Of a stretch of 64,000 bases of DNA, positions 51,889 to 64,000 are shown piece after piece. Position 1 is the stretch's first letter. The number at the start of each line of letters is the position of its first letter. The position numbers and the translations under genes are program-made. Source of the DNA: Paenibacillus paridis (GTDB lineage: Bacteria > Bacillota > Bacilli > Paenibacillales > Paenibacillaceae); contig NZ_VCIX01000091.1 of the NCBI RefSeq assembly GCF_006345825.1, forward strand, positions 310,001-374,000. Direction: 5' to 3'. The notes beneath the pieces are model-generated. The model was not told the origin of the DNA. It saw only the letters and a program-made list of their open reading frames with translations, and did no database searches.

Positions 51889-52371
51889 ATGAGCTGGCAT
51901 TGGGAAACGACAGTAATCGCGATGGTCGCGTTTGGTGTGTTGTACTGGCTGCTAAGCAAGTATGCGTTTGGTCCATTGTTCGAAGTAATGGAGAAGCGCA
52001 GACAGCTTGTGCTAGAACAGATGAATACAGCTGAGAGCAGCCGGAAAGCGGCCGAGCAGCAAATGGAAGAGCAAAAGGTTGCACTTCAGCAAGCACGCAA
52101 GGAAGCATATGAGATTATTGAGCAATCGAGAACGACAAGCTCGAAGCAAGCGGAAGAGATCGTTCAAACGGCGAAATCGGAAGCATCCCGTCTGAAAGAC
52201 GATGCTCTCAAAGATATCGAAAGCGAGAAAAACAAAGCGATTGCAGCGCTTCGTACAGAAGTTGGCGGCATTTCCGTGAAAATCGCGTCGAAAATTATTG
52301 AGAAGCAAGTGGATGAGAAATCGCAAGAGCAATTGGTTGGTCAATATTTGAAAGAAGTTGGAAATAAATGA
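51889..52371 (+). CDS. atpF: ATP synthase Fo subunit b
   Basis: This 160-residue subunit has one N-terminal membrane helix (VIAMVAFGVLYWLLSKYAFG) and a long right-handed coiled coil rich in Glu, Gln, Lys and Ala (EEQKVALQQARKEAYEIIEQ). It forms the peripheral stalk with delta. It starts after AGGAG and overlaps atpH by 4 bp. Confidence 0.96.
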   Translation: MSWHWETTVIAMVAFGVLYWLLSKYAFGPLFEVMEKRRQLVLEQMNTAESSRKAAEQQMEEQKVALQQARKEAYEIIEQSRTTSSKQAEEIVQTAKSEASRLKDDALKDIESEKNKAIAALRTEVGGISVKIASKIIEKQVDEKSQEQLVGQYLKEVGNK

Positions 52372-52907
52372 GCCGCGATGCAGTCGTAGCGAAGCGCTAC
52401 GCTAAAGCACTGTTCGAAATTGCTGAGAAGCAGCAGGTTGTTTCAGAGGTAGAGGGACAGCTTAAGCTGATCGTGCAAGCTCTTGAGCAGGACGCTGACA
52501 TTCAAAAGTTTCTATCACTGCCAAGCATTGATCCGGAAAGCAAGGTTGCTGTGTTGAAAGCGGCATTCGGCGATCGCGTATCTGCGCTTGTGTTTAATAC
52601 GATTCAAATTCTGATCACTCGCAGACGCCAAGGTGCCATTGCTGAAGTATACGCAGCATACACGAAGGTAGCGGGAGATGCGCTTGGTCAAGCGCATGCG
52701 ACGGTTTATGCCGCCCAAGCTTTGTCTGATGACGAGCTTGCCGGGGTAGCGGCGCAGTTCGGACAATTGACCGGCAAAACGATCATTGCACAGCAAGTCG
52801 TTGAGCCAAGCCTGCTCGGAGGCGTACAAGTACGCATCGGCGACCGCCTTTATGACGGTAGCTTGTCCGGCAAGCTGGAACGTTTACAAAAATCGTTTAA
52901 AATCTAA
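52368..52907 (+). CDS. atpH: ATP synthase F1 subunit delta
   Basis: This 179-residue subunit links the F1 head to the b stalk. It has VVAKRYAKALFEIAEKQQVV at the N-terminus and the conserved C-terminal VEPSLLGGVQVRIGDRLYDG. It overlaps atpF by ATGA; atpA follows after 25 bp. Confidence 0.96.
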   Translation: MSRDAVVAKRYAKALFEIAEKQQVVSEVEGQLKLIVQALEQDADIQKFLSLPSIDPESKVAVLKAAFGDRVSALVFNTIQILITRRRQGAIAEVYAAYTKVAGDALGQAHATVYAAQALSDDELAGVAAQFGQLTGKTIIAQQVVEPSLLGGVQVRIGDRLYDGSLSGKLERLQKSFKI

Positions 52908-52917
52908 TGCACTGTAG

Positions 52918-54447
<1,530 letters not shown>

Positions 54448-54606
54448 TCAAGCACGAATAGCAGCGTTGCTGCTCTGGCAGCGAGGCTGTTGTTTCGTCG
54501 TGAAATAGAGGTCTAAGCCCGTTTATGAATTCCGGGCTTCGGCTGCCTACTCCACCAACACCAGGCTTTGGAGCAGGTCCAAAGCAACAAAGGCGGGTGA
54601 AACCAA

Positions 54607-55467
54607 ATGGCAAAAGGTATGCGCGATATTAAACGCGAAATCAAGAGTAAACAAAATACGAAGCAGATCACGAAAGCAATGGAGATGGTTGCCGCTTCCC
54701 GTCTGAGAAAAGCTCAGGAGGCTGCGCAAGCATCACGTCCGTATGCTGAGAAGCTGAAGGAAGTTGTTGCAAGCATCGCAGCAGGTACTAGGGATGTGAA
54801 GCATCCTATGCTGGAGACGCGTCCGGTGAAGAAAACGGGATATCTCGTGATTACATCCGATCGTGGTCTTGCAGGCGGCTACAATGCGAATATTCTTCGT
54901 AAAGTAACGCTAACGATTCGTGAAAAGCATAAATCAAGCGATGAGTACGTACTATTCGTCATTGGACGGAAGGGCCGCGATTATTTCCGCCGCCGCAATA
55001 TGCCAATCGTTGAGGAAGTTACCGGCTTGCCGGACGCTCCTACATTCGCTGACATTAAAGCGGTCGCAAATGCTGCGGTCAAAAATTTCTCCGAAGGCGC
55101 GTATGATGAGCTTTATATTTACTATAACGAATTCGTAAACGCGATTACTCAAATTCCGACAGCTGTGCGTTTGCTGCCTCTTGAAGAAGTAGGCGGAAAC
55201 ACGGCTGTAACATCGTATGAATACGAGCCATCACCGGAAGGCGTACTTGAAGTGCTGCTGCCTAAGTATGCGGAAACGCTCATTTACAGCGCAGTTCTCG
55301 ACGGCAAAGCGAGTGAGTTCGGTGCACGTATGACTGCCATGGGAAGCGCAACGAAAAATGCAACGAAGATTATCAACCAATTGACGCTCACTTACAACAG
55401 AGCGCGTCAAGCGGCGATTACGCAGGAAATTTCCGAGATCGTTGCAGGGGCAAATGCTCAATCTTAA
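54607..55467 (+). CDS. atpG: ATP synthase F1 subunit gamma
   Basis: This 286-residue central-stalk subunit has the conserved N-terminus [33 protein letters not shown], the middle [14 protein letters not shown] and the C-terminal [20 protein letters not shown]. It rotates within the alpha/beta hexamer. The start is ATG after AAGGCGGG. Confidence 0.97.
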   Translation: MAKGMRDIKREIKSKQNTKQITKAMEMVAASRLRKAQEAAQASRPYAEKLKEVVASIAAGTRDVKHPMLETRPVKKTGYLVITSDRGLAGGYNANILRKVTLTIREKHKSSDEYVLFVIGRKGRDYFRRRNMPIVEEVTGLPDAPTFADIKAVANAAVKNFSEGAYDELYIYYNEFVNAITQIPTAVRLLPLEEVGGNTAVTSYEYEPSPEGVLEVLLPKYAETLIYSAVLDGKASEFGARMTAMGSATKNATKIINQLTLTYNRARQAAITQEISEIVAGANAQS

Positions 55468-55506
55468 TATATGCACTGCATAGGCCAGGCGCTTGCGATA
55501 AGCTGA

Positions 55507-56949
<1,443 letters not shown>

Positions 56950-56973
56950 TAGCGAAGGGCAGGAGGAATCCAC

Positions 56974-57372
56974 ATGAGTTCTTTTTTGGTAGAAATCGTA
57001 ACACCTGAGCGCAAGGTGTACGCAGAGACTGCGAATATGGTTAGTGTATCAGGCGTTGAAGGTGAGCTTGGCATATTGCCAAACCACATTCCGCTCGTAA
57101 CGCCGCTTCGTATTGCTCCTGTTGTCATCAAACGCGACAATAAAGTAGATGTTATTGCAGTTAATGGCGGTTTTATCGAAGTTCGCAGAGATAAGATCGT
57201 TATTCTTGCGGAGAGCGCTGAGCTTTCTACTGACATTAACATCGAACGTGCCGAGGCTGCAAAGCAGCGTGCTCAGCAGCGCTTAGCTGCGAAGCAAGAT
57301 CAAATCGATTTCCGCCGCGCAGAGCTTGCTTTGCAGCGTGCGATGAATCGTCTGCATGTTAAACAAAAATAA
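56974..57372 (+). CDS. atpC: ATP synthase F1 subunit epsilon
   Basis: This 132-residue subunit has the N-terminal beta-sandwich (VEIVTPERKVYAETANMVSV, GELGILPNHIPLVTPL) and the C-terminal helical hairpin (ERAEAAKQRAQQRLAAKQD). It regulates ATP hydrolysis. It starts eight bases after AGGAGG and is the last gene of the operon. Confidence 0.97.
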   Translation: MSSFLVEIVTPERKVYAETANMVSVSGVEGELGILPNHIPLVTPLRIAPVVIKRDNKVDVIAVNGGFIEVRRDKIVILAESAELSTDINIERAEAAKQRAQQRLAAKQDQIDFRRAELALQRAMNRLHVKQK

Positions 57373-57384
57373 GTAAGACCTTCA

Positions 57385-57426
57385 AGCATCGTTTGCGCTG
57401 ATAACAGCGTTGGCGGTGCTTTTTTT
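57385..57426 (+). terminator. Intrinsic terminator after atpC
   Basis: AGCATCGTTTGCGCTG pairs with CAGCGTTGGCGGTGCT (some G-U pairs) around ATAA and is followed by TTTTTT. Confidence 0.87.
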
Positions 57427-57519
57427 AATGAATAGGAACTTATCTGTTTTCCAGCACAACGAGTGTGTACCTATCATTTATGACTGGCGTCAATCCATTT
57501 CGATAGGACTTCCCAAACA

Positions 57520-57538
57520 TTTGAATATTGTATTCAAA
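57520..57538. promoter_or_regulatory. Inverted repeat in the chemoreceptor upstream region
   Basis: TTTGAATA-TTG-TATTCAAA has perfect 8-bp arms. It lies about 180 bp upstream of the chemoreceptor start in A/T-rich DNA. Regulator unknown. Confidence 0.45.
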
Positions 57539-57666
57539 ATACAAGATAAACCATGTTAGATATCTTCTAATATTCGTGTTTTACTGACTAAATGATGATA
57601 TGTTTCCTCGAAAATACGTTTTTTCGACAAAAACTCTAATATTATGTATGAATTTCCCTATATTAT

Positions 57667-57685
57667 ATGTTAATATAGTTAACAT
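57667..57685. promoter_or_regulatory. Inverted repeat just upstream of the chemoreceptor gene
   Basis: ATGTTAA-TATAG-TTAACAT has perfect 7-bp arms and ends 33 bp before the start codon. The position suits a repressor operator. Confidence 0.5.
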
Positions 57686-57718
57686 TATAAACGATAGAGC
57701 AATCAGGGGGAGAGTCGT

Positions 57719-59941
57719 ATGTTTGACTGGTTAGGTGCGAAGGTGGGATTTCCGCTCTGGGTTTCCTGGCATTTGAATAAAGAGCTGAAAGCAGATGTCG
57801 AGCACAGCTTTGAAGGAATTGCCGAAACACGCAAGGAGCTGCTGACCTCATGGGCAACGGATTATTGGAATCATTTAGATCGACTGAGTGAGCAAATGTT
57901 AGCTGTACTCAGCCAAAGCGAGAATTCTTCTACTTCCACAGTACAGTCACAAATAGATCGTTTATTTGAAAGAACATACGCGCGCGCCATTGATTTTACA
58001 GAGCTCTTTTATCTAGATGCGACACAAAGGGTACATAGCTCTACTTATCAAGCGCATGTCGGTCTTACTTATGGGGCTGACAGCTGCTTGCATGCCGGAC
58101 TTGCATACATGACGCAAACGAGCAGCGTACAAAAATGTTTATTCGGCCCTTTCAGCGATCCCATCACACTAAAGCTTGGGGCGCGATCATCCTCCTTTCA
58201 TGATCAAATGACTTTAATGTTCATGCTGCCCCTCACGATCAACGGCATTTTCGCGGGAACGGTATGCGGAAGAGTGCCCAATGATGTATTAGGTGATCTC
58301 ATTCAGCGTGAATCAGGCCATGTTTATCCGGATTCCGGCGACAATTATTTATTTATGGCTAAGGCTGGCCTAAATATGCAAATCGCTCCAGGGACAGCTC
58401 TTTCACGCAGCCGCTTTGAAGACAGAACGTTCACGCACGGCGAGAATTTAAAAGACGGCGTGACAACCGAATGGGGTATTGTATCGATTAAGGAGCACAC
58501 CGAGCTTGAAATTATGTTTACCGACCCAGCAACCGGTGAGCTGCATCCCGGTGTGGCGAATACGATTCGAAACGGAAGCAACTTGTTTGTAGAATTTCCA
58601 GGCTACTCCGATTATCGGCATATATCCGTAATTGGCAAAGGAGTTACCTTCCAGCTTCCTCATTGCCCGGACAAATGGGGAATGATGTGTGAAGGCGATT
58701 TGGAAGAGGTGTACCGGATACGCAGTATCGGGTGGAGACAGCGCAAGCTGCAGTTGATCTCGATCCTCAGCTTAAGTATTTTAACAGCCTTATTGATCGT
58801 ATTTATTGCCGGAAATGCCCCGATATGGGTAACGGCTGTGGCTGCCGGAGCTTTTAATCTATTGTTTGGACTTATTTATAGCGGGGCATTCCAGAAGAAA
58901 GAATCCACGCGAGTGGTAGCCCATTTGCGCAAAATCAATAGTTTTATTCGGATAAATGCAGAAGGCAAGGGAGATTTGACCCAGCGGCTACCGCTTCAAG
59001 AATTTGATAATGATGAATCAAAAGAACTAGCGAAATGGATTAATAATATGATTGACTCACTAGAGGGTATCATGCTTCAGGTTAAGCTCGCTTCAGCCGA
59101 CGTGTTATCCAGCCAGCTGGTCCTAAATGAGTCAGCAGCGGTCACCTCGGCCTCTACAGAACGCGTAAGCGGCAAGGTCACCGATATGATCGGCAGCATT
59201 AGGCTGCAGTTGAAGGATATCGACATGGCGAAGGATGCGGCAGGAGACATGCGGACCACGCTCAGAGAGCTGGAAGAGCAAGCGGCTGAGCAAATCGCTG
59301 TTGCGAAAACGGAGGTTGACCGGATCGGCGACAAGATGCAGCATATTTCTGCAAAAGTCGGAGAAACCAATGATACCATCCATAAATTTATGGATACCGT
59401 TCAGGAAATACAAGGTGTACTGTCTGTCATTGAGCAAATATCATCTCAAACGAACTTGCTGGCGCTTAATGCTTCCATTGAAGCCGCAAGGGTAGGGGAA
59501 CAAGGCAGAGGATTTGCTGTCGTCGCCTCTGAAATTCGCAAGCTTGCCGATATGACGAAAAAGTCGACCGAAGAGGTCCACGAGATTACGCGTCATATTT
59601 ACGATGAAGCCAAGCAAGCTTATGCGTCTATGGACGAAGGAACTCGCGTAGTTGAAGAAGGGAACCAGCTTGTAGCAGCGGCAGCTAATACGCTTGCGTC
59701 CGCGCATGCGGAGGATCTTCGGAAGACCCAGGTCGTGGATGAGGTCGTGCAGCTGATGGAGAAAATCGCACTAGTAAGCAGGGAAAACCGCAAGGTATCG
59801 TCCGATGTGGAAGGCAAAGTTCAGGAGCTGATAGGCGAAATGACCAACGTCCGGCAAACCTCGCAAAGCGTGGAGTCCATCACGACGCTATTGCAGCAGC
59901 TGGTTGGGCAGTTTAAGCTTACAGACTCCAGAATCAGATAA
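57719..59941 (+). CDS. Methyl-accepting chemotaxis protein with N-terminal sensor before the membrane pair
   Basis: This 740-residue chemoreceptor starts after GGGGGAGAG. Residues 1-340 form a sensor region that begins without a signal anchor. Two membrane helices follow at about 345-387 ([19 protein letters not shown] and [20 protein letters not shown]), then a HAMP-like segment and a signalling coiled coil. The tip at about 571-608 reads [20 protein letters not shown] then [18 protein letters not shown]. It should control CheA through CheW. The usual order is helix-sensor-helix, so here the sensor may be cytoplasmic. The ligand is unknown. Confidence 0.92.
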   Translation: MFDWLGAKVGFPLWVSWHLNKELKADVEHSFEGIAETRKELLTSWATDYWNHLDRLSEQMLAVLSQSENSSTSTVQSQIDRLFERTYARAIDFTELFYLDATQRVHSSTYQAHVGLTYGADSCLHAGLAYMTQTSSVQKCLFGPFSDPITLKLGARSSSFHDQMTLMFMLPLTINGIFAGTVCGRVPNDVLGDLIQRESGHVYPDSGDNYLFMAKAGLNMQIAPGTALSRSRFEDRTFTHGENLKDGVTTEWGIVSIKEHTELEIMFTDPATGELHPGVANTIRNGSNLFVEFPGYSDYRHISVIGKGVTFQLPHCPDKWGMMCEGDLEEVYRIRSIGWRQRKLQLISILSLSILTALLIVFIAGNAPIWVTAVAAGAFNLLFGLIYSGAFQKKESTRVVAHLRKINSFIRINAEGKGDLTQRLPLQEFDNDESKELAKWINNMIDSLEGIMLQVKLASADVLSSQLVLNESAAVTSASTERVSGKVTDMIGSIRLQLKDIDMAKDAAGDMRTTLRELEEQAAEQIAVAKTEVDRIGDKMQHISAKVGETNDTIHKFMDTVQEIQGVLSVIEQISSQTNLLALNASIEAARVGEQGRGFAVVASEIRKLADMTKKSTEEVHEITRHIYDEAKQAYASMDEGTRVVEEGNQLVAAAANTLASAHAEDLRKTQVVDEVVQLMEKIALVSRENRKVSSDVEGKVQELIGEMTNVRQTSQSVESITTLLQQLVGQFKLTDSRIR

Positions 59942-59957
59942 ATTAAGATAAATAGGA

Positions 59958-60006
59958 AAGAGAGCCGCAGCAACCGTAGCCATACGGTTCTGCGGCTCTT
60001 TTTTTA
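59958..60006 (+). terminator. Intrinsic terminator after the chemoreceptor gene
   Basis: AGAGCCGCAGCAACCGTA pairs with TACGGTTCTGCGGCTCT around GCCA, followed by TTTTTTT. Confidence 0.92.
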
Positions 60007-60138
60007 AAAATTATCGGGAGCTAATAGGTTCTAACTTTCCCTGCCCATCCCAATGGTTTGCGATGCTGTACATAATTCTGCCATGGAATAGTTATCCTAA
60101 GGTGGACTGCAAAGAGTCGGAAGGAAGGGGAGGGGCAT

Positions 60139-61752
60139 ATGTTAAGACCAACTGGACAGGGCAAGGGCAAGGCTGACAAGAAGGCCGGGAAGCGACCTGC
60201 GAAAGCGGAGCGCCATGAGCAGGAGCAGCTTGATCCATTTGCGGATAAGCCCCTTTTCAAGTCTTTGACGCAAAACTTAGAAGCCATTAAGCGTGAGCTA
60301 GGAGAGAGTCAGGACATTATCTTCCGCGAGCTTCTCTTAACCGACGTTAGGCGAACGAAGGCACTTATCGTATATGTGCAAGGCATGATCGACGATGAAC
60401 GCATGAACGAGTTTATTATACAACCGCTACACCGAGATCTCTTCCCTCAGGATGGGAGCTTAGAGCCTCAAGAAATGCTCGAACTCATGAAGAGCAGCCA
60501 GCTCTCGACAGGCATTGTAACTGATATTAGCGACTGGAAGCTGCTTTTCCAGAAGCTGTTTATGGGTTATTGCATTATTTTCGTTGAAGGAGCCGATCAG
60601 GCGGTAGGCGCGAATGTGATCGGCGGAGCAAGACGGGGAGTGGAAGAGCCTAAAACGGAGATGGCTATCCGCGGGCCAAGAGAAGGCTTTACGGAGTCCA
60701 TACGCACCAATACCTCCCTGCTGCGCAGGAAAATCCGCAGTCCGAAGCTTTGGATGGAACAATGGACGATTGGGGAGATTTCGCAAACGCCGGTAAGCAT
60801 TATGTATGTCAAAGGCTTGGCGGACGAGAATGTACTCAAAGATCTAAGAGAACGTCTGGAAGGGATTAATATTGACGGCATATTGGAATCGGGCTATATC
60901 GAGGAGCTCATCACGGATCAGGTTTGGTCACCCTTCCCGACGATAATGAGCATTGAGAGGCCGGATGCGGTGGCAGGTAACTTATTAGAGGGGCGCATAG
61001 CTATTCTGGTGGACGGTACACCGTTTGTGCTTATCGTACCATCCATTCTAAATATGTTTTTTCAAGCTTCGGAAGATTATTACCAGCGGTTTGATATCGC
61101 CACCTTTCTCCGTATGCTTCGTTTTGTGTCCTTCATGATTGCGCTGCTTATGCCGTCAGTCTACGTCGCGATCGTAGGCTATCATCAAGAAATGATCCCT
61201 ACGCAGCTGCTCTTGAAGCTGGCTGCGCAGCGGGAAGGGGTGCCTTTCCCTGCTTATTTAGAAGCCTTTATCATGGAGCTCGTATTTGAAATTTTACGGG
61301 AAGCCGTCGTTCGAATGCCTAGCGCCGCCGGGAATACAATATCGATTGTTGGCGGTTTAGTCATCGGGCAATCGGTCGTTGAGGCGGGTATTGTGTCTCC
61401 CGCTGTTGTTATTGTCGTTTCATTTACAGCAATTGCAAGCTTTGTCTCGCCGAACTACAGTTTAGGCATTGCAGCGAGGCTGCTTCGGTTTTTCCTATTG
61501 TTAGCTGCATCAACACTCGGATTTTACGGAATTGGGGTGGTGGTATTGATGCTGCTGCTGCATTTAAGCAACTTAAGGTCCTTTGGCATGCCTTACATTA
61601 AACCGTTTGCTCCTATGTTTCTTAAGGATATGAAGGACACGCTAGTAAGGGCGCCGCTTTGGCTTATGCGCGAGCGCCCGCAGAAGCTGGCTTCTGGTAA
61701 TCGGATCAGGCAAAGTATCGAAACGGAGCCTAGGAAGGAGCCGGAGCAATGA
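60139..61752 (+). CDS. Spore germination receptor subunit A (GerA/GerKA family)
   Basis: This 537-residue subunit has a basic hydrophilic N-terminus, an N-terminal domain with DVRRTKALIVYVQGMIDDE and VEGADQAVGANVIGGARRGVEEP, the typical AIRGPREGFTESIRTNTSLL, and a C-terminal part with several helices (FIMELVFEILREAVVRMPSA). The family makes the A subunit of germinant receptors in the spore inner membrane. It overlaps the C-subunit gene by ATGA. Which germinant it serves cannot be told. Confidence 0.95.
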   Translation: MLRPTGQGKGKADKKAGKRPAKAERHEQEQLDPFADKPLFKSLTQNLEAIKRELGESQDIIFRELLLTDVRRTKALIVYVQGMIDDERMNEFIIQPLHRDLFPQDGSLEPQEMLELMKSSQLSTGIVTDISDWKLLFQKLFMGYCIIFVEGADQAVGANVIGGARRGVEEPKTEMAIRGPREGFTESIRTNTSLLRRKIRSPKLWMEQWTIGEISQTPVSIMYVKGLADENVLKDLRERLEGINIDGILESGYIEELITDQVWSPFPTIMSIERPDAVAGNLLEGRIAILVDGTPFVLIVPSILNMFFQASEDYYQRFDIATFLRMLRFVSFMIALLMPSVYVAIVGYHQEMIPTQLLLKLAAQREGVPFPAYLEAFIMELVFEILREAVVRMPSAAGNTISIVGGLVIGQSVVEAGIVSPAVVIVVSFTAIASFVSPNYSLGIAARLLRFFLLLAASTLGFYGIGVVVLMLLLHLSNLRSFGMPYIKPFAPMFLKDMKDTLVRAPLWLMRERPQKLASGNRIRQSIETEPRKEPEQ

Positions 61753-63005
61753 GCGATGGGAGCAAGGCTGCGAATAAGGGACTACCCGCTGTAAGGCTGA
61801 TAGGCAGAAAATTGCTGTTCCTGTGGCTGATCAGCATGCTCATCCTATTGAGCGGCTGCTGGGATTTACGGTATCTGGACAAGCTTGGCGTAGTGCTTGC
61901 TCTAGGCGTTGATGAGGACCCGACAGGCAATCAGAAGCTACAGCTGACTGTTCAGGTCGTTTTGCCGCAAAACGTCGCAGCCGAAAGCAAGGGAGGGATT
62001 GGCGGGACGGCGGTGACCACATTTACAGAGAATGGAGACACCATATTCGAAGCCATTCGGAAAATGACGACAAAAACGTCCAGGCGATTGTTTTTTTCGC
62101 ACACGCAAATGTTAATCATTAGCGAACAAATGGCAAAGAAGGGGATATATCCTTTAGTGGATCTCATTGAGCGGAACCCGGATATACGGACCGATATTTC
62201 AGTCGTTGTTACTCGAGGTGTGAGAGCAGCGGATATGCTGCAGTTAACGACCCAAATGGAATCGATACCGGTAAATCAGCTGCATGAAATGATTGAAGTG
62301 AATCAAGTAGCGTATGCAATGGATTATGCCATGCTGGTCAAAGATATTACAAGAATGACTGGAGAGGGTAAACAGCAAATCGCACTCCCGTCCATGCGGA
62401 TTAGCGGTGATAAGATTATGGGGCATTCGAACGAAAACGTGAATAACATCCCTGCAAATGCGATTCCGGTGTTATCGACCATGGCAGTATTTCGGGATGG
62501 AAAGCTAATCGATTATTTAACTCCCAAGGAATCCAGAGGACTGTCCTGGATTCACGACAAAGTGAAAAGTACGGTCGTCAAGCTAGCCTGTCCGAAATCG
62601 GAGGGAGAGCTCGTCGTAGAGGTACAGGAATCGGCAACCGACATAAAGGTGAAGAAAGGCAAGGATGGTATGCCAGTCATTGAGCTGCATTTGAGGCTGA
62701 CCGGAGGCATACAAGAAATTATGTGCCCAGGCGTGGAAGTATCTAAGGAGGAAGTATTGCTGGAGATCGGTGAGCTGACAAGCCAGGCGGTAAAGGACGA
62801 GGTGGAAAGCACCATTAGAAGGCTGCAAACCAAAATGCGCTCGGATGCGGCTGGTTGGGGGAAAGAAGTCTATTTGCATCAGCCCGAGATTTGGCGGCGA
62901 ATCGAAGGAGATTGGGAGACGGTATTTCCTAAAGTGAAAAGCCAGGTCTTCTGCACAACGATAATCATGGGCTCCGGTATACGTGGCGAATCTATTATGA
63001 AATGA
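61749..63005 (+). CDS. Spore germination lipoprotein (Ger(x)C family)
   Basis: This 418-residue lipoprotein has a late signal peptide ending in the lipobox MLILLSGCWD, followed by LRYLDKLGVVLALGVDED. Other family features are IFEAIRKMTTKTSRRLFFSH, QMLIISEQMAKKGIYPLVDL and C-terminal VYLHQPEIWRRIEGDWE. It is the C subunit of the germinant receptor. The N-terminal tail before the helix is unusually long (about 25 residues), so a later start is possible. Confidence 0.94.
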   Translation: MSDGSKAANKGLPAVRLIGRKLLFLWLISMLILLSGCWDLRYLDKLGVVLALGVDEDPTGNQKLQLTVQVVLPQNVAAESKGGIGGTAVTTFTENGDTIFEAIRKMTTKTSRRLFFSHTQMLIISEQMAKKGIYPLVDLIERNPDIRTDISVVVTRGVRAADMLQLTTQMESIPVNQLHEMIEVNQVAYAMDYAMLVKDITRMTGEGKQQIALPSMRISGDKIMGHSNENVNNIPANAIPVLSTMAVFRDGKLIDYLTPKESRGLSWIHDKVKSTVVKLACPKSEGELVVEVQESATDIKVKKGKDGMPVIELHLRLTGGIQEIMCPGVEVSKEEVLLEIGELTSQAVKDEVESTIRRLQTKMRSDAAGWGKEVYLHQPEIWRRIEGDWETVFPKVKSQVFCTTIIMGSGIRGESIMK

Positions 63006-63257
63006 GTGAACAGCATGCTGGCTTGCATCGTTGTCTTTTTACTTGCCACCGCAACGGGTACGGTGATATGGGTACGCAATAGCAATCGGCTTCGCTTTCG
63101 CGAGCGGGGGTGGTCGTTGTTCATCCTCATTATCGGTACGGCGTTCATTATGGCTCAAATTCTCCGCATACCGGTCTCCAATCCGGCAGACTGGATTGCG
63201 GCTATTTTCTCGCCAGTGTATAAGCCGATAATCAAATGGATTGAGAAGGAGGTGTAG
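63006..63257 (+). CDS. Small membrane protein in the germination operon
   Basis: This 83-residue protein begins at GTG right after the C-subunit stop (ATG at 63015 is an alternative). It has two hydrophobic helices (MLACIVVFLLATATGTVIW and LFILIIGTAFIMAQILRI) and a basic loop between. It resembles the small D-type subunits found in some Paenibacillus and Bacillus ger operons. The assignment as GerD-like accessory is tentative and rests on position and topology. Confidence 0.72.
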   Translation: MNSMLACIVVFLLATATGTVIWVRNSNRLRFRERGWSLFILIIGTAFIMAQILRIPVSNPADWIAAIFSPVYKPIIKWIEKEV

Positions 63258-63262
63258 CGGAA

Positions 63263-64000
63263 ATGAGCAAGTACGCAGGGATAAACAATGCAGAGATTAC
63301 TTCAGGACAAGCCGCGAAGCTTTTATTTTTGTTCGCACTCGGCAGCGCGGCGCTTATTCTCCCAACGGCTGTGACGTCGATTGCCCGGCAGGACGGATGG
63401 ATTTCCATGCTGCTTGCCGGACCATTTAATTATTTTATTCTAATTATTTATTTGGCTCTGGCTGAACGCTTTCCAAACCTGTCTTTAGCCCAATATTCGG
63501 AGAAGGTGCTAGGGGTGTGGGGAGGGAAGCTGCTGACCTTACTGTACATCTTCTTTTTTCTGCTGCTTAGCGCGCTTGTTCTGCGAAACATCTCCGACTT
63601 CTTAAATCTCTCTGTATTGCCGCTTACGCCTGAATGGTTTATAGACGTGACCTTTATGATCGTCATCATTTACGGAGTTTTGCTTGGGATCGAGACGATC
63701 GCCAGAACAGGCGAAATTCTGTTTGGCTGGGGAATGTTCGTCATTGTAATCGTGCTATTCTCCCTGTTTAATCAATTCGATCTTCATAATTTCGAGCCGT
63801 TTCTGTTTAACGGCTGGCAGCAGCCGATTAAAGGCATGTATCCTATACTAGGCTTCCCGATTGCAGAATTCGTATTTATTACGGCAATCTTTCCGCTTGT
63901 GAAGAAGCAGGATCGCAAGAAGCTGAGAAGGTCGCTGAAACTCTCAGCTGGTGCAATTACTTTCGTAAGTACGCTTATTACGGTATTTCTGGTTGGTGTA
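63263..64000 (+). CDS. Spore germination permease (GerB/GerAB family), cut by window end
   Basis: The frame is open from ATG at 63263 (after GAAGGAGGTG) to the last base; 246 residues are visible. The amino-acid-permease-like GerB core shows AALILPTAVTSIARQDGWIS, GPFNYFILIIYLALAERFPN and IFPLVKKQDRKKLRRSL, with about seven helices so far. It is the B subunit of the germinant receptor, thought to bind the germinant. The operon order here is A-C-small-B. Confidence 0.92.
   Translation, partial: MSKYAGINNAEITSGQAAKLLFLFALGSAALILPTAVTSIARQDGWISMLLAGPFNYFILIIYLALAERFPNLSLAQYSEKVLGVWGGKLLTLLYIFFFLLLSALVLRNISDFLNLSVLPLTPEWFIDVTFMIVIIYGVLLGIETIARTGEILFGWGMFVIVIVLFSLFNQFDLHNFEPFLFNGWQQPIKGMYPILGFPIAEFVFITAIFPLVKKQDRKKLRRSLKLSAGAITFVSTLITVFLVGV

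Overview
The window looks like the chromosome of a spore-forming member of the Paenibacillaceae, most likely Paenibacillus or a close relative. The evidence is spoIIR with a sigma-F-type promoter, a germinant-receptor operon, a YesM/YesN-type two-component pair, S-layer-homology repeats, a glutaminyl-tRNA synthetase in a Firmicute background, strong purine-rich ribosome binding sites, and a gene order (prfA-prmC ... spoIIR-ywlC-mntP-ywlE-rpiB-ywlG-glyA ... upp ... atp) that follows the Bacillus subtilis chromosome. No tRNA, rRNA, CRISPR array, prophage or intact insertion sequence was seen.

Layout. 1-7 kb: a YesM/YesN pair (kinase cut by the window start), a membrane protein, CcdC, a DUF2252 protein, and a glutathione peroxidase behind a 40-bp palindromic operator. 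7.5-11.7 kb (minus strand): a complete comQ-comX-comP-comA quorum-sensing locus, the most notable system here. 11.7-21.4 kb: glnS, mobA, an acetyltransferase, a protein-phosphatase-like enzyme, VanZ, hisC, a TetR-controlled pair of SMR efflux subunits, a kinase-like protein, an Rrf2 regulator and thioredoxin. 21.6-27 kb: a four-gene cell-surface glycosylation module and an SLH-anchored YcdB/YcdC protein. 27.4-39.1 kb: ychF, prfA, prmC, a minus-strand ECF41 sigma factor with its carboxymuconolactone-decarboxylase partner, spoIIR, tsaC, mntP, ywlE, and a ZTP-riboswitch-led rpiB-ywlG-glyA operon. 39.5-45.5 kb: an oppABCDF peptide importer. 45.6-46.7 kb: a 112-bp tandem-repeat array and a cluster of DnaA boxes. 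46.8-57.4 kb: a GRDP-like protein, upp, mnaA and the F1Fo ATP synthase operon. 57.7-64 kb: a chemoreceptor and a germinant-receptor operon cut by the window end.

How the genes work together. ComQ would prenylate ComX; the secreted peptide would be sensed by ComP, which phosphorylates ComA. The ECF41 sigma factor has a near-consensus ECF41 promoter in front of its partner gene. The ZTP riboswitch would tie GlyA one-carbon metabolism, and RpiB, to purine and folate status. SpoIIR, the Ger proteins and MntP/YwlE/TsaC are core sporulation and housekeeping functions.

Several non-coding elements stand out: a 23-bp palindrome family with four copies in each of two distant intergenic regions; a 112-bp array with a 336-bp higher-order period; three 42-bp repeats with palindromic cores upstream of opp; an about 110-bp inverted repeat; and clear operator-promoter pairs upstream of gpx, tetR and the Rrf2 gene. 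All family assignments come from reading the translated sequence and recalled family signatures; no database search was run.
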